Counted from the stretch's first letter, positions 50,631 through 58,959 are shown. The stretch is 64,000 nt of DNA from Enterococcus_C asini_A (GCF_031928785.1 NZ_JARQAL010000005.1); one strand, 5' to 3'. Translations and numbers: made by a program. Notes: generated by a model not told the origin, from the letters alone.

Positions 50631-51668
50631 ATGGTTACGATTCGTGACATTGCTAGACTGTCAGGCTTTTCAGTTACAACTGTTTCGAGAGCATTGAATA
50701 ATCATGATGATGTTAGTTCCAACACAAAAAAAATTATTCAATCGATAGCTAATAGAGAAGAGTATGCGCCTAATATGTTAGCCAAAGGTTTAGTTAGCCA
50801 AGATTCCAAAACTTTTGGCTTTATCACCTCGAATTTACAAGAAACTTCACCAATGGATAACTTTACTTTTTTGTTGTTTATGAAGTCCCTTGAGCGAGCC
50901 AATATTTTAGGATATGACATTGTAATGATTCACTACAATACTGAAATTCATAAGAATAAAACATTTCAACAAATCATTTCTGAGCGGAATTTGACGGGTG
51001 CAATTTTACAGGGGTTTGATAAATCTGATGATTTATGCCAAGAAGCCTTAGAGTCGGATATTCCAACAGTTTTTATTGATATTGGTTTGTCAAATGAATC
51101 ATCAGGATATGTAGTGTCAAATATTGATAAGGCAGCTGATATTGGATTTGATTTTTTATTGAATGAATGTGGATATCAAAATATGGTATTTGTTTTTGGT
51201 TCAATTGAATCATGGGTTACATCTCAGTGGCAGGTTGCTGTAAAAAAAGCACAAGCAAAATATCATAGAAAGCTTAAATCTTTTGACTCTATCAATGGCC
51301 ATTATAAATTGGATTTAGCTCAAGAAGCGTTAAGAAATCACAGTGATTTGATATATAAAGAAAAATTAGCTTTTTTCTGTGCAAGTGATTTAATGGGAAT
51401 TGGTATCATGCGTGGGTTAAAAGAGTTCAATAAAAGTGTGCCACAAGACATTGGTATTTTAGGCTATGACGGGATAGATATTACTCAATATGTTACCCCA
51501 ACTTTGAGTACTATTCGACAATTTCCAGACGAATTAGGAGCGCAAACAGTTAATTTATTAATTGAAATTAAGAATAGAAATCAGGAGAATGTATCACATT
51601 GTCTTAGTGATATCGATGTAAAATTGGTCAGGAGAGATTCCACACGAAGGGTGCATTCAGATGATTGA
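50631..51668 (+). CDS. LacI/GalR-family transcriptional regulator of the operon
   Basis: 345 residues from the ATG at 50631 (AGAGGTGA upstream; a GTG at 50619 overlaps that site). N-terminal HTH 'TIRDIARLSGFSVTTVSRALNN' with hinge 'NREEYAPNMLAKGLVSQ', then a periplasmic-binding-protein-like sugar sensor domain ('TFGFITSNLQ', 'FFCASDLMGIGIMRGLKEF', 'IGILGYDGIDITQYVTPTLSTIRQ'). It is encoded inside the operon it probably controls, giving autoregulation. Likely target: the 18-bp palindrome at 43357-43374. Its stop overlaps the next gene by 8 nt. Confidence 0.92.
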   Translation: MVTIRDIARLSGFSVTTVSRALNNHDDVSSNTKKIIQSIANREEYAPNMLAKGLVSQDSKTFGFITSNLQETSPMDNFTFLLFMKSLERANILGYDIVMIHYNTEIHKNKTFQQIISERNLTGAILQGFDKSDDLCQEALESDIPTVFIDIGLSNESSGYVVSNIDKAADIGFDFLLNECGYQNMVFVFGSIESWVTSQWQVAVKKAQAKYHRKLKSFDSINGHYKLDLAQEALRNHSDLIYKEKLAFFCASDLMGIGIMRGLKEFNKSVPQDIGILGYDGIDITQYVTPTLSTIRQFPDELGAQTVNLLIEIKNRNQENVSHCLSDIDVKLVRRDSTRRVHSDD

Positions 51669-52374
51669 GTTATTTACTGATGGACTACAACTGAAATTTA
51701 ATAATATCGCCAAGTATGATGGAAAAAATATTAAAAAGGCGGTTTCTTACTTCATTATTATTATTTTAAGTGTTAGTTTAATAGTTTTAGTTAATCAATA
51801 TACTAAGATTAATTTTGACTCGTTTAAGAAACAAATTTCTGAGGTTTCCATAGCGGTTGAAGATAATAAAGTAAGAAATCCCAATTTAGTCGAGCAATTA
51901 CCAGAAGTTAATCAAAGAATTTCAGATACAGGGTTTAAAATAGATGAGAGCGGTTTGATAATTGAAAACGTAGGATTAGTAAGTTATGAGGTGCTTAATG
52001 GTTTTTCAGGAAAATCATCAAGCACATCCCTGAAAGAAACACTCTTCTCTGGAGAAACAGATTTGAAAGGAATTGTCTTTGTAACTTTATATCTGAATCG
52101 ATTACCATATATTTTTGTAGCGATTGTTACCTTGTTTATTTTACAACACCTCCTTAAAAAAAATGTTGTAAAACAGGTATTAAGTAAGAGGCAATCTTTA
52201 CAAATGACTATTCCATTGGTAACGCTCCCTTCTGTGGGATATTTATGTTTGAAAACGGTAGGCTTGAAAGAGTCTATGGCGCTATTTATTTTTGTATCAG
52301 CTTTCGTATTGATCAATTTTTTCTATAGCAGACAACTTACTGTTTCTGCAGAAAAGGAGAATGAACATTCATGA
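51661..52374 (+). CDS. Membrane protein, probably DUF1189 / MalA-YvdJ-like
   Basis: 237 residues. One transmembrane helix near the N-terminus (about 28-47), an extracytoplasmic domain of about 95 residues, then three hydrophobic segments (about 145-165, 183-197, 205-222) and a short charged tail. A DUF1189 protein with this topology (B. subtilis YvdJ, streptococcal MalA) stands in maltodextrin operons next to a LacI regulator, GH65 and GH13 genes, which is exactly this setting. Assignment therefore rests on topology and context more than on motifs. Overlaps the regulator by 8 nt and the next gene by 4 nt. Molecular role unknown. Confidence 0.55.
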   Translation: MIELFTDGLQLKFNNIAKYDGKNIKKAVSYFIIIILSVSLIVLVNQYTKINFDSFKKQISEVSIAVEDNKVRNPNLVEQLPEVNQRISDTGFKIDESGLIIENVGLVSYEVLNGFSGKSSSTSLKETLFSGETDLKGIVFVTLYLNRLPYIFVAIVTLFILQHLLKKNVVKQVLSKRQSLQMTIPLVTLPSVGYLCLKTVGLKESMALFIFVSAFVLINFFYSRQLTVSAEKENEHS

Positions 52375-54032
52375 AAAATGATGTCTGGTGGAAAGATGCT
52401 ACAATTTATCAAATCTATCCTCGAAGTTTTAAGGATACAACAGGTAATGGAATAGGAGACATTCGAGGGATTATTGAGAAACTAGATTACTTATCTTATT
52501 TAGGTGTAAAGGCAATTTGGTTATGCCCGGTTTATGAATCACCTAATAAGGACAATGGTTATGATATTAGTAATTATGAGAAAATTCTAGAATCTTTTGG
52601 TACTATGGAGGATCTAGAAATTTTGATTAAAGAAGCAAAAAAACGGGAAATCCGTTTGATAATGGATCTAGTTGTTAACCACACATCCAATCAACACTCG
52701 TGGTTTATTGAAGCTAGAAAAAGTAGGGAGAACCCATACAGAGAATATTATATTTGGCGGGATGCAGAAAATGGGGAGATACCCAATGAATTACCATCAG
52801 TTTTCAGCGGTTCTGCTTGGAAATACGATGAGCAAACTGATCAATACTTCCTGCACCTTTTTACCGAAGAACAGCCTGATTTGAATTGGCATTCAAAGAA
52901 AATGCGTTCAGAGATTTATTCTATGATGAATTTTTGGATAGAAAAAGGAATTGGTGGATTCCGTTTAGATGTTATTGATTTAATTGGTAAAGAACCAGAC
53001 TTAATGATTACGGCTAATGGGCCTAAGCTTCATGATTATCTTCAGGAGATGAACCAGCAGACATTTGGTAGAAAGCCAGATATTTTGACTGTAGGAGAGA
53101 CTTGGGGAGCAACACCTGAAATTGGAAAACTTTTTTCTTCTCCAAATAGACGTGAACTTTCGATGATTTTTCAATTCGAACATATGATGTTGGATCAAAA
53201 AAATAAAGGTGATAGTTCAGGAAAGTGGGATTTAGTCCCCCTTGATATCTCTGACTTAAAGAAAGTATTGTCTAAATGGCAGAATGAGTTAGGTGATGAG
53301 GGATGGAATAGCCTCTTTTGGAATAACCATGATCTGCCAAGAATAGTTTCTCGTTGGGGAAATGATAAGGAATATTGGCAAGAGAGTGCAAAATTATTTG
53401 CCATTTTACTCCATTTCTTAAAAGGGACACCTTTTGTTTATCAAGGTGAAGAAATTGGTATGACTAATATTCATATAAATTCAATTGATCAAGTGGATGA
53501 TATCGAAGCTCGTAATATGTACTTCGACCGTCTAAGTAAAGGTTACTCAGAGTCAGAATTGATTCATTCGATAAATGTTAAAGGAAGGGATAACGCACGT
53601 ACTCCTATGCAATGGGATGAAACGGCCAATGCAGGTTTCACAGCAGGAACGCCATGGCTACCAGTCAATTCTAATTATCACAAGATTAATGTTCAAACCC
53701 AGATAGATAACCCGGATTCGATTCTAAATACTTATCAATTTGTGATTAACTATCGCAAAAATAATCCACTAGTTGTTTATGGAAATTATGAGTTAATTGA
53801 TTCATCTGAAGTGGTATTTGCATATTTAAGAGAATACGCTAATCAACGGCTTTTAGTAGTTGCGAATATTTCTGATCAAGAAGCAGAATTTAATATGAAA
53901 AATTTTCAAGTATCTGATAAACCATTAATTACTAGCTGTGAGATTCATTTGGATGAAGAGAAAGTTCTCTTACCGCCATATGGTGCTTTTGCTGTATTGT
54001 TGAATGATACTCTTCAAATCAACCATATTTGA
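52371..54032 (+). CDS. malL: Oligo-1,6-glucosidase-type GH13 alpha-glucosidase
   Basis: 553 residues. GH13 barrel: 'WWKDATIYQIYPRSFKDTTGNGIGDIRGI', 'DLVVNHTSNQHSWF', 'GGFRLDVIDLIG' with nucleophile D200, 'VGETWG' with acid/base E243, 'NNHDLPR' with D321, and a C-terminal beta domain. The residue after the nucleophile is Val201; in GH13 subfamily 31 Val here is known to go with alpha-1,6 activity and Thr or Ala with alpha-1,4. So isomaltose-type sugars, panose or dextran fragments are the likely substrates. No signal peptide. Last gene of the operon, overlapping the preceding gene by 4 nt and followed by a terminator. Confidence 0.9.
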   Translation: MKNDVWWKDATIYQIYPRSFKDTTGNGIGDIRGIIEKLDYLSYLGVKAIWLCPVYESPNKDNGYDISNYEKILESFGTMEDLEILIKEAKKREIRLIMDLVVNHTSNQHSWFIEARKSRENPYREYYIWRDAENGEIPNELPSVFSGSAWKYDEQTDQYFLHLFTEEQPDLNWHSKKMRSEIYSMMNFWIEKGIGGFRLDVIDLIGKEPDLMITANGPKLHDYLQEMNQQTFGRKPDILTVGETWGATPEIGKLFSSPNRRELSMIFQFEHMMLDQKNKGDSSGKWDLVPLDISDLKKVLSKWQNELGDEGWNSLFWNNHDLPRIVSRWGNDKEYWQESAKLFAILLHFLKGTPFVYQGEEIGMTNIHINSIDQVDDIEARNMYFDRLSKGYSESELIHSINVKGRDNARTPMQWDETANAGFTAGTPWLPVNSNYHKINVQTQIDNPDSILNTYQFVINYRKNNPLVVYGNYELIDSSEVVFAYLREYANQRLLVVANISDQEAEFNMKNFQVSDKPLITSCEIHLDEEKVLLPPYGAFAVLLNDTLQINHI

Positions 54033-54051
54033 CTGATGAAATAATGAATAG

Positions 54052-54109
54052 AAGGCAAGGCTAAGTGTCATAATTCAATTAAGAATTTTGTCTACGGTCT
54101 TGCCTTTTT
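54052..54109 (+). terminator. Terminator of the alpha-glucoside operon
   Basis: Outer stem AAGGCAAG / CTTGCCTT (54052-54059 with 54099-54106), inner AATTC/GAATT arm, and a T run. The long loop makes it weaker than the others in the window. Confidence 0.7.
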
Positions 54110-54443
54110 AGACATGATGTAGATGAAGAATATGGACAGAAATTAATAATCTTGTCCTCAATTAATACGAGATAATAGGTTTAATTTAAAGGGAAGCGGC
54201 AATTTGATTCTGATGATGAATGCGCGGAGAAAATACTAGCAGTGTATTGATAGAAAAGAAGATGAAGGAATTTGTATCACAGAATCTCAGATAATTATAA
54301 AGGTTATCTCTGCTAAGGATAAAGTTTAACCAAGTTAGTGTTTATTTATCAAGTTTTTTAAATTTTAGAGCTATTACAAAGATTTTTAGATAGTAATAGA
54401 TGAGATGCACATCAACATTAATTATGTAAGGTGGTCATATTGG
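54110..54443 (+). other. Gene-free AT-rich stretch before an orphan terminator
   Basis: About 330 bp with no credible coding frame; several short frames are broken by stops. It lies between the terminator of the sugar operon and another clear terminator at 54444-54478. That second terminator implies a transcript starting within this stretch, such as a small RNA or an argD leader. No sure promoter was recognised. Confidence 0.4.
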
Positions 54444-54478
54444 TATCGGTACTCTGAAGTGAGTACCGATATTTTTTT
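54444..54478 (+). terminator. Orphan intrinsic terminator upstream of argD
   Basis: Perfect 11-bp stem TATCGGTACTC / GAGTACCGATA (54444-54454 and 54461-54471) with a 6-nt loop and seven T. It stands 127 bp before the argD ATG. Attenuator of an argD leader, or end of a small RNA. Confidence 0.85.
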
Positions 54479-54547
54479 ACTAAAATTTGAAAGTCCCTAT
54501 TTATATCATAAAAGGAGCAGAGTGTATAAAAATACTTTGGATTTCTG

Positions 54548-54592
54548 TGCTAATATTGTATTTTTTTGCTTTTTTATGTATATTAATTCAAA
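54548..54592 (+). promoter_or_regulatory. ARG-box-like operator and possible argD promoter
   Basis: TATGTATATTAATTCAAA (54575-54592) agrees at 17 of 18 positions with the known ArgR/AhrC site WNTGAATWWWWATTCANW. It directly precedes the ribosome site and ATG of argD. TGCTAATAT (54548-54556) is a possible extended -10, which would place the box near +12, suited to repression by arginine-bound ArgR. Confidence 0.65.
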
Positions 54593-54605
54593 AGGGGTGG
54601 CGATA

Positions 54606-55739
54606 ATGACATATTTATTTCAAAATTATGCTCGGAAAGATTTTGAAATTGTTTCTGGGCAGGGAGTGCAAGTGCAGGACAATTTTGGGAAAAATTACTT
54701 GGATTTTACTAGTGGAATTGGCGTAGTGAATTTAGGGCATCATCATAAAGCTGTGGAGCAAGCGTTACAAGATCAAGCCAGACAGATCTGGCATATGCCG
54801 AATCTCTATGAAAACCATTTGCAAGAACAAGTTGCTCAAGCTTTAGTAGGAGACTTAGGCTATCTAGGTTTCTTTTGTAATAGCGGTGCCGAGGCTAATG
54901 AAGCAGCAATAAAGCTAGCCCGGAAAGCTACGGGAAAAAGTAAAGTGGTGAGTTTTATTAATTCTTTTCACGGTAGGACTTATGGTGCCATGACTGCTAC
55001 GGGACAAGCAGCGATTCATGCCGGCTTTATTCCTTTGGTGCCGGACTTTCACTATGGTGACTATAATGATTTTACTTCTTTGGAGCTGGTGGATGATAAG
55101 ACCGCTTGTGTCATGCTGGAGTTAATTCAAGGAGAAGGCGGCGTTTTATTAGCAGATAATACTTGGGTGCAAGCTCTAGCTCAACGTTGCTTGGAAACTG
55201 GGGCTTTATTGGTGATTGACGAAGTACAAACCGGTATGGGCCGCACCGGTAGTTTATTTGCTTTTCAACAATTTGCAATTGAGCCAGATATTTTTACTTT
55301 AGCAAAAGGATTAGGCAATGGCTTTCCAGTGGGGGCGATGTTTGGAAAAAAAGAGTTGGGGGCAGCTTTTGGCCCAGGAAGTCACGGGACGACATTTGGG
55401 GGCAATAAGCTTGCCATGGCAGTGGCCTTAGCAGTTACGGAAACGATGGAAGCACCTGGCTTTTTTGAGGAAGTACAGGAAACTAGCCGGTTGATGGAAA
55501 AGAAACTTGACGCAATTTCTTCTGGAAAAATTCAAGAGATTCGTGGATTGGGGCTGATGTGGGGCATTGAATTGACGAGTGCTGAGGTTCTGCATGAAAC
55601 TATGAAAGCTTTGGAAGACCAAGGGCTATTGACCTTGCGTGCTGGTGAACGGGTCTTGCGCTTGTTGCCGGCTTTGACCATTACGCAAGAAGAAATGATT
55701 ACCGGACTGGAAATGATTAAAGGGATTTTGGCAGACTAA
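54606..55739 (+). CDS. argD: Acetylornithine aminotransferase
   Basis: 377 residues from the ATG at 54606 (GGGGTGG upstream); the frame extends further 5' but without family similarity and across the ARG box. PLP-dependent class III aminotransferase: 'YLDFTSGIGVVNLGHHH', 'FFCNSGAEANEAAIKLARK', 'SFHGRTYGAMTATGQ', 'VIDEVQTGMGRTG' and 'LAKGLGNGFPVGAM' with PLP lysine K234; 'GTTFGGNKLAMAVA' follows. It converts N-acetylglutamate semialdehyde to N-acetylornithine. Ornithine aminotransferase is less likely given argCJB next door. Visibly richer in GC than the sugar operon before it. Confidence 0.92.
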   Translation: MTYLFQNYARKDFEIVSGQGVQVQDNFGKNYLDFTSGIGVVNLGHHHKAVEQALQDQARQIWHMPNLYENHLQEQVAQALVGDLGYLGFFCNSGAEANEAAIKLARKATGKSKVVSFINSFHGRTYGAMTATGQAAIHAGFIPLVPDFHYGDYNDFTSLELVDDKTACVMLELIQGEGGVLLADNTWVQALAQRCLETGALLVIDEVQTGMGRTGSLFAFQQFAIEPDIFTLAKGLGNGFPVGAMFGKKELGAAFGPGSHGTTFGGNKLAMAVALAVTETMEAPGFFEEVQETSRLMEKKLDAISSGKIQEIRGLGLMWGIELTSAEVLHETMKALEDQGLLTLRAGERVLRLLPALTITQEEMITGLEMIKGILAD

Positions 55740-55816
55740 ATTTGATGTTTATACAAAAAATAGTGGTTATTATGTATAAAATAAACAAAAACGTTTCGAA
55801 AAATTATAAATAATCA

Positions 55817-55845
55817 TTGACAGACAAAAGAACGCTGTTTATAAT
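55817..55845 (+). promoter_or_regulatory. Promoter of argCJB
   Basis: TTGACA (55817-55822), 17 bp, TATAAT (55840-55845): perfect consensus. Two loose ARG-box-like stretches (TATGTATAAAATAAACAA near 55771 and AAATTATAAATAATCATT at 55801-55818) lie just upstream and could serve ArgR. AAACGTTTCG (55790-55799) repeats the core of the sugar-operon palindrome. Confidence 0.8.
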
Positions 55846-55876
55846 TTGAAGTAATTTAAGGAAAGAAGGTTGGGCT

Positions 55877-56908
55877 ATGAAGGCGGCAATTGTTGGTGTA
55901 ACAGGATATACGGGGATTGAATTGTTACGCATTATCCAAGGACACCCCCAATTGGAAATTGGTACCGTTCATAGTTATTCCTTGCATAAACATTCAATCG
56001 AAGAAGAGTATCCCCATTTGCAAGCCTTGCTTCATTTACCGGTACATCCCTTTGATCCCGTAATGATTATGGCAGAAAATGATCTAGTCTTTTTTGCAAC
56101 ACCGGCTGGAGTGGCAAAAGAGTTGGCAACCGTGTTTATCACAGAAAACTTTCCCGTGATTGATTTGTCTGGGGATTTTCGTTTGAAAGATCCAGCGCTT
56201 TACACTCAGTGGTATGAAAAAGATGCAGCCGCTCCGGAATTATTAGCCAAAGCAACCTACGCTTTACCAGAATTTACTAGCCAAGAATTAGGAAATTTGA
56301 TTTCTAATCCTGGATGTTATGCTACAGCGGCCTTACTAACTATAGCGCCCTTAGTCAAAGGTGGTTTAGTTGATTCTAGTAGTTTGATTTTAGACGGGAA
56401 ATCAGGACTTTCAGGAGCAGGGAAAACTTTAGGAGAAAGTACTCACTACGTAAATGTGGATGAAAATATGAGTCTCTACAAGCTTAATCGGCATCAGCAT
56501 ATTCCAGAAATTCTGCAACAATTGCAGCAATGGAATGAAGAAATCACCAACATTCACTTTACTACTAGTTTGATTCCCGTGAAGCGAGGAATTTTCATGA
56601 CAGCCTATGCTAAAGTGACCGATGGACTATCAGAGACAGAAATTTATCAAGCTTATGAAAGGTGTTATCAAAATCAACCCTTTGTTCGTTTGCAACCTGT
56701 GGGGACATTGCCACAACTACGCCAAGTTACCGGCACAAATTTTTGTGACATTGGGGTAGGCTTAAATGCTGAAACAGGAATCGTCACTGTGGTAGGAGTT
56801 ATTGATAATTTAATGAAAGGCGCCGCAGGACAAGCGATACAAAACTATAATCGGTGGGCCGGTATTGAAGAGACGAGTGGATTGTGGCATTTACCGCTAT
56901 ATCCATAA
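55877..56908 (+). CDS. argC: N-acetyl-gamma-glutamyl-phosphate reductase
   Basis: 343 residues. NADPH-dependent enzyme giving N-acetylglutamate semialdehyde. Seen: Rossmann start 'AAIVGVTGYTGIELLRII', 'FFATPAGVAKEL', 'VIDLSGDFRL', the active-site 'SNPGCYATAALL' with C147, 'GKSGLSGAGK' and 'NRHQHIPEI'. GAAAGAAGG precedes the ATG. First gene of argCJB, 16 nt before argJ. Confidence 0.95.
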   Translation: MKAAIVGVTGYTGIELLRIIQGHPQLEIGTVHSYSLHKHSIEEEYPHLQALLHLPVHPFDPVMIMAENDLVFFATPAGVAKELATVFITENFPVIDLSGDFRLKDPALYTQWYEKDAAAPELLAKATYALPEFTSQELGNLISNPGCYATAALLTIAPLVKGGLVDSSSLILDGKSGLSGAGKTLGESTHYVNVDENMSLYKLNRHQHIPEILQQLQQWNEEITNIHFTTSLIPVKRGIFMTAYAKVTDGLSETEIYQAYERCYQNQPFVRLQPVGTLPQLRQVTGTNFCDIGVGLNAETGIVTVVGVIDNLMKGAAGQAIQNYNRWAGIEETSGLWHLPLYP

Positions 56909-56923
56909 AAGGAGAGATGGGCA

Positions 56924-58111
56924 TTGGAAAAAATCACAGGAGACATTGCCAGTCCTAAAGGGTTCCATGCAGATGGAATTCATTGCGGGCTGAAGAAGCG
57001 GAAAAAAGATATTGGCTGGATTTATTCTGATGTACCAGCTGCCATTGCAGGAGTTTTCACCACTAATTTGGTACAGGCGGCTCCGGTAACCTATACGAAA
57101 TCAGTGGTGGCAAAAGGGCAGGCTCAGGCGATTGTCGTTAATTCCGGTAATGCCAATGCTTGTACGGGTGCTCAAGGAGTAAAAGATACGGCAACTATGG
57201 CCCAACTTGCCGGGGCAGCACTGGCAATTAATCCGGATTTGGTAGCAGTTGCTTCTACGGGAGTAATCGGCAAAATCTTACCTATGGAAACGGTGGCGAC
57301 AGGGATTTCTGAGTTAGGAGCGGGTGTAGGGAGGGATTTCCAACAAGCTATTTTAACCACGGATACTTGTGAAAAGTCTGTAGTGTATCAAGAAATAATC
57401 GCCGGAAAAACGGTGACCTTAGCTGGTTGTGGCAAAGGATCAGGTATGATTCATCCAAATATGGCTACAATGCTAGGTTTTGTGACTACAGATGCGGCTA
57501 TTGAGCAGTCTCTTTTACAGCAGATTTTGAGGGAATTAACGGAGACTACATTTAATCAAATTACGGTGGATGGAGACACTTCCACTAATGATATGGTATT
57601 GATTTTGGCGAATGGTCAAGCTGGAAATCCTGTGATTAAGGCAAATACTTTTGAATATCAGCAGTTTAAAAAAGTGTTGGAAAAAGTTCTGACTTTTTTG
57701 GCCAAAGCCATTGCAAAAGACGGAGAGGGAGCGACCAAGCTAATTGAAGTAATTACCACAGGAGCAAAAGATGATTTAGCTGCTCGCATGATCAGCAAAA
57801 CAGTGGTAGGCTCGCCTTTAGTAAAAACAGCAATTTTTGGCAAAGATCCTAACTGGGGGCGCATTTTATGTGCCATCGGTTACAGTGGTGTAGAGTTAGA
57901 AGTTACAACTTTGAAAATTTCTATTGGAGAACATTGCGTTTTTGATCAGGGGACGCCAGTTTTATTTGATAAAGAAGCCATGGGGAGCTATTTAGAACAG
58001 CCGGAGTTAGTGATTCAAGTAAAATTAGCGGATGGTACCGGGAAAGGGCGCGCATGGGGATGTGATTTGACCTATGATTATGTGAAAATCAATGCGCTGT
58101 ATCATACCTAG
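56924..58111 (+). CDS. argJ: Bifunctional glutamate N-acetyltransferase / amino-acid acetyltransferase
   Basis: 395 residues from a TTG start (GGAGAG 7 nt upstream); an ATG at 56917 is in another frame, so TTG is required to reach the family N-terminus 'ITGDIASPKGFHADGIHCGLK'. The autocleavage site 'MIHPNMATMLGFVTTDA' contains T182, which becomes the nucleophile of the beta chain. 'VNSGNANACTG' and 'TVDGDTSTNDM' are further family blocks. It moves the acetyl group from acetylornithine to glutamate, so no argA is needed for the cycle. Confidence 0.94.
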   Translation: MEKITGDIASPKGFHADGIHCGLKKRKKDIGWIYSDVPAAIAGVFTTNLVQAAPVTYTKSVVAKGQAQAIVVNSGNANACTGAQGVKDTATMAQLAGAALAINPDLVAVASTGVIGKILPMETVATGISELGAGVGRDFQQAILTTDTCEKSVVYQEIIAGKTVTLAGCGKGSGMIHPNMATMLGFVTTDAAIEQSLLQQILRELTETTFNQITVDGDTSTNDMVLILANGQAGNPVIKANTFEYQQFKKVLEKVLTFLAKAIAKDGEGATKLIEVITTGAKDDLAARMISKTVVGSPLVKTAIFGKDPNWGRILCAIGYSGVELEVTTLKISIGEHCVFDQGTPVLFDKEAMGSYLEQPELVIQVKLADGTGKGRAWGCDLTYDYVKINALYHT

Positions 58112-58140
58112 TTTAAAGGTAAAAGAAATGAGGGAGAACA

Positions 58141-58899
58141 ATGGGCGTAATTGTGGTAAAAATGGGTGGAATTGCTTCTGATAATTTGGACCAAAGCTTT
58201 TTTAATCAAATTAAAAAATGGCGGGCCAATGGTAAACAAGTGGTAATCGTCCACGGTGGTGGTTACTATATTTCAGAAATGATGACACGTCTAGGTCAAA
58301 AAGTTCAAATTAAAAATGGTTTGCGAGTTACCGATAGCAGTGCACTAGACGTCACTCGCATGGTCTTATTGGGGCAAGTCCAACCATTGATTACCACGAA
58401 ATTTTTATCAGAAGGGTTTCACGCCCTTGGATTAAGTGCTGGCAGTGATCAGCTCATCCAAGGAGTTTTCTTAAATGAAGCAGAGTTGGGATTTGTGGGA
58501 AAAGTGACGAATGTCAATCATCCGCTGCTCAAACTTCTATTGGAAAAAAATCACATTCCCATCATTGCACCATTAGGGATTACAGAAAGTGGGCAATGGC
58601 TCAATATTAATGCCGACGAGGTTGCGTGTAAAGTAGCCGCGGCGCTTCATGCCGAAGCTTTGTATCTCTTGACGGATGTGCCCGGTATTTGTCGAAAAGG
58701 GGAGTGGCTGACAGAAGTCGCTGCTCCAGAAGTGACAGAACTGATTCGTCAAAAGGTAATTACGGGGGGGATGTTACCCAAAGTCCACGGTGCGCAAAAA
58801 GCGCTTTTAGCTGGGGTGAAATCGGTGTGCATTAATAATTCGATTGTGACAAAAGGTACCCAACTCTTAACGAAGGAATGTGCTCAAGTAAAAGCATAA
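58141..58899 (+). CDS. argB: Acetylglutamate kinase
   Basis: 252 residues. Phosphorylates N-acetylglutamate. 'VVKMGGIASD' and 'VVIVHGGGYYISEMMTRLGQKVQIKNGLRVTD' form the phosphate and substrate site, 'LNINADEVACKVAAALHAEALYLLTDVPGI' the nucleotide-binding half. The short N-terminus, without the extra helix of arginine-inhibited hexameric enzymes, suggests the dimeric type; this is inference. Ribosome site GAGGGAG. Last gene of the arg cluster; argF, argG and argH are not seen. Confidence 0.93.
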   Translation: MGVIVVKMGGIASDNLDQSFFNQIKKWRANGKQVVIVHGGGYYISEMMTRLGQKVQIKNGLRVTDSSALDVTRMVLLGQVQPLITTKFLSEGFHALGLSAGSDQLIQGVFLNEAELGFVGKVTNVNHPLLKLLLEKNHIPIIAPLGITESGQWLNINADEVACKVAAALHAEALYLLTDVPGICRKGEWLTEVAAPEVTELIRQKVITGGMLPKVHGAQKALLAGVKSVCINNSIVTKGTQLLTKECAQVKA

Positions 58900-58926
58900 A
58901 AGTAGTAACTAACACTAGTGATTTTT

Positions 58927-58959
58927 GAGATTGACCAATTAGGGTCAGTCTCTTTTTTT
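58927..58959 (+). terminator. Terminator of argCJB
   Basis: 10-bp stem GAGATTGACC / GGTCAGTCTC with one mismatch and a 6-nt loop, followed by seven T. Confidence 0.9.

Noticed and set aside
54110..54443. Degraded gene between the sugar operon and argD
   Set aside because: Short frames with several in-frame stops show no family motif; a pseudogene cannot be supported without a search.
54420..54480. T-box riboswitch before argD
   Set aside because: AAGGTGGTCAT only partly matches the T-box core, and no Stem I, specifier loop or antiterminator could be recognised. Kept only as an orphan terminator.
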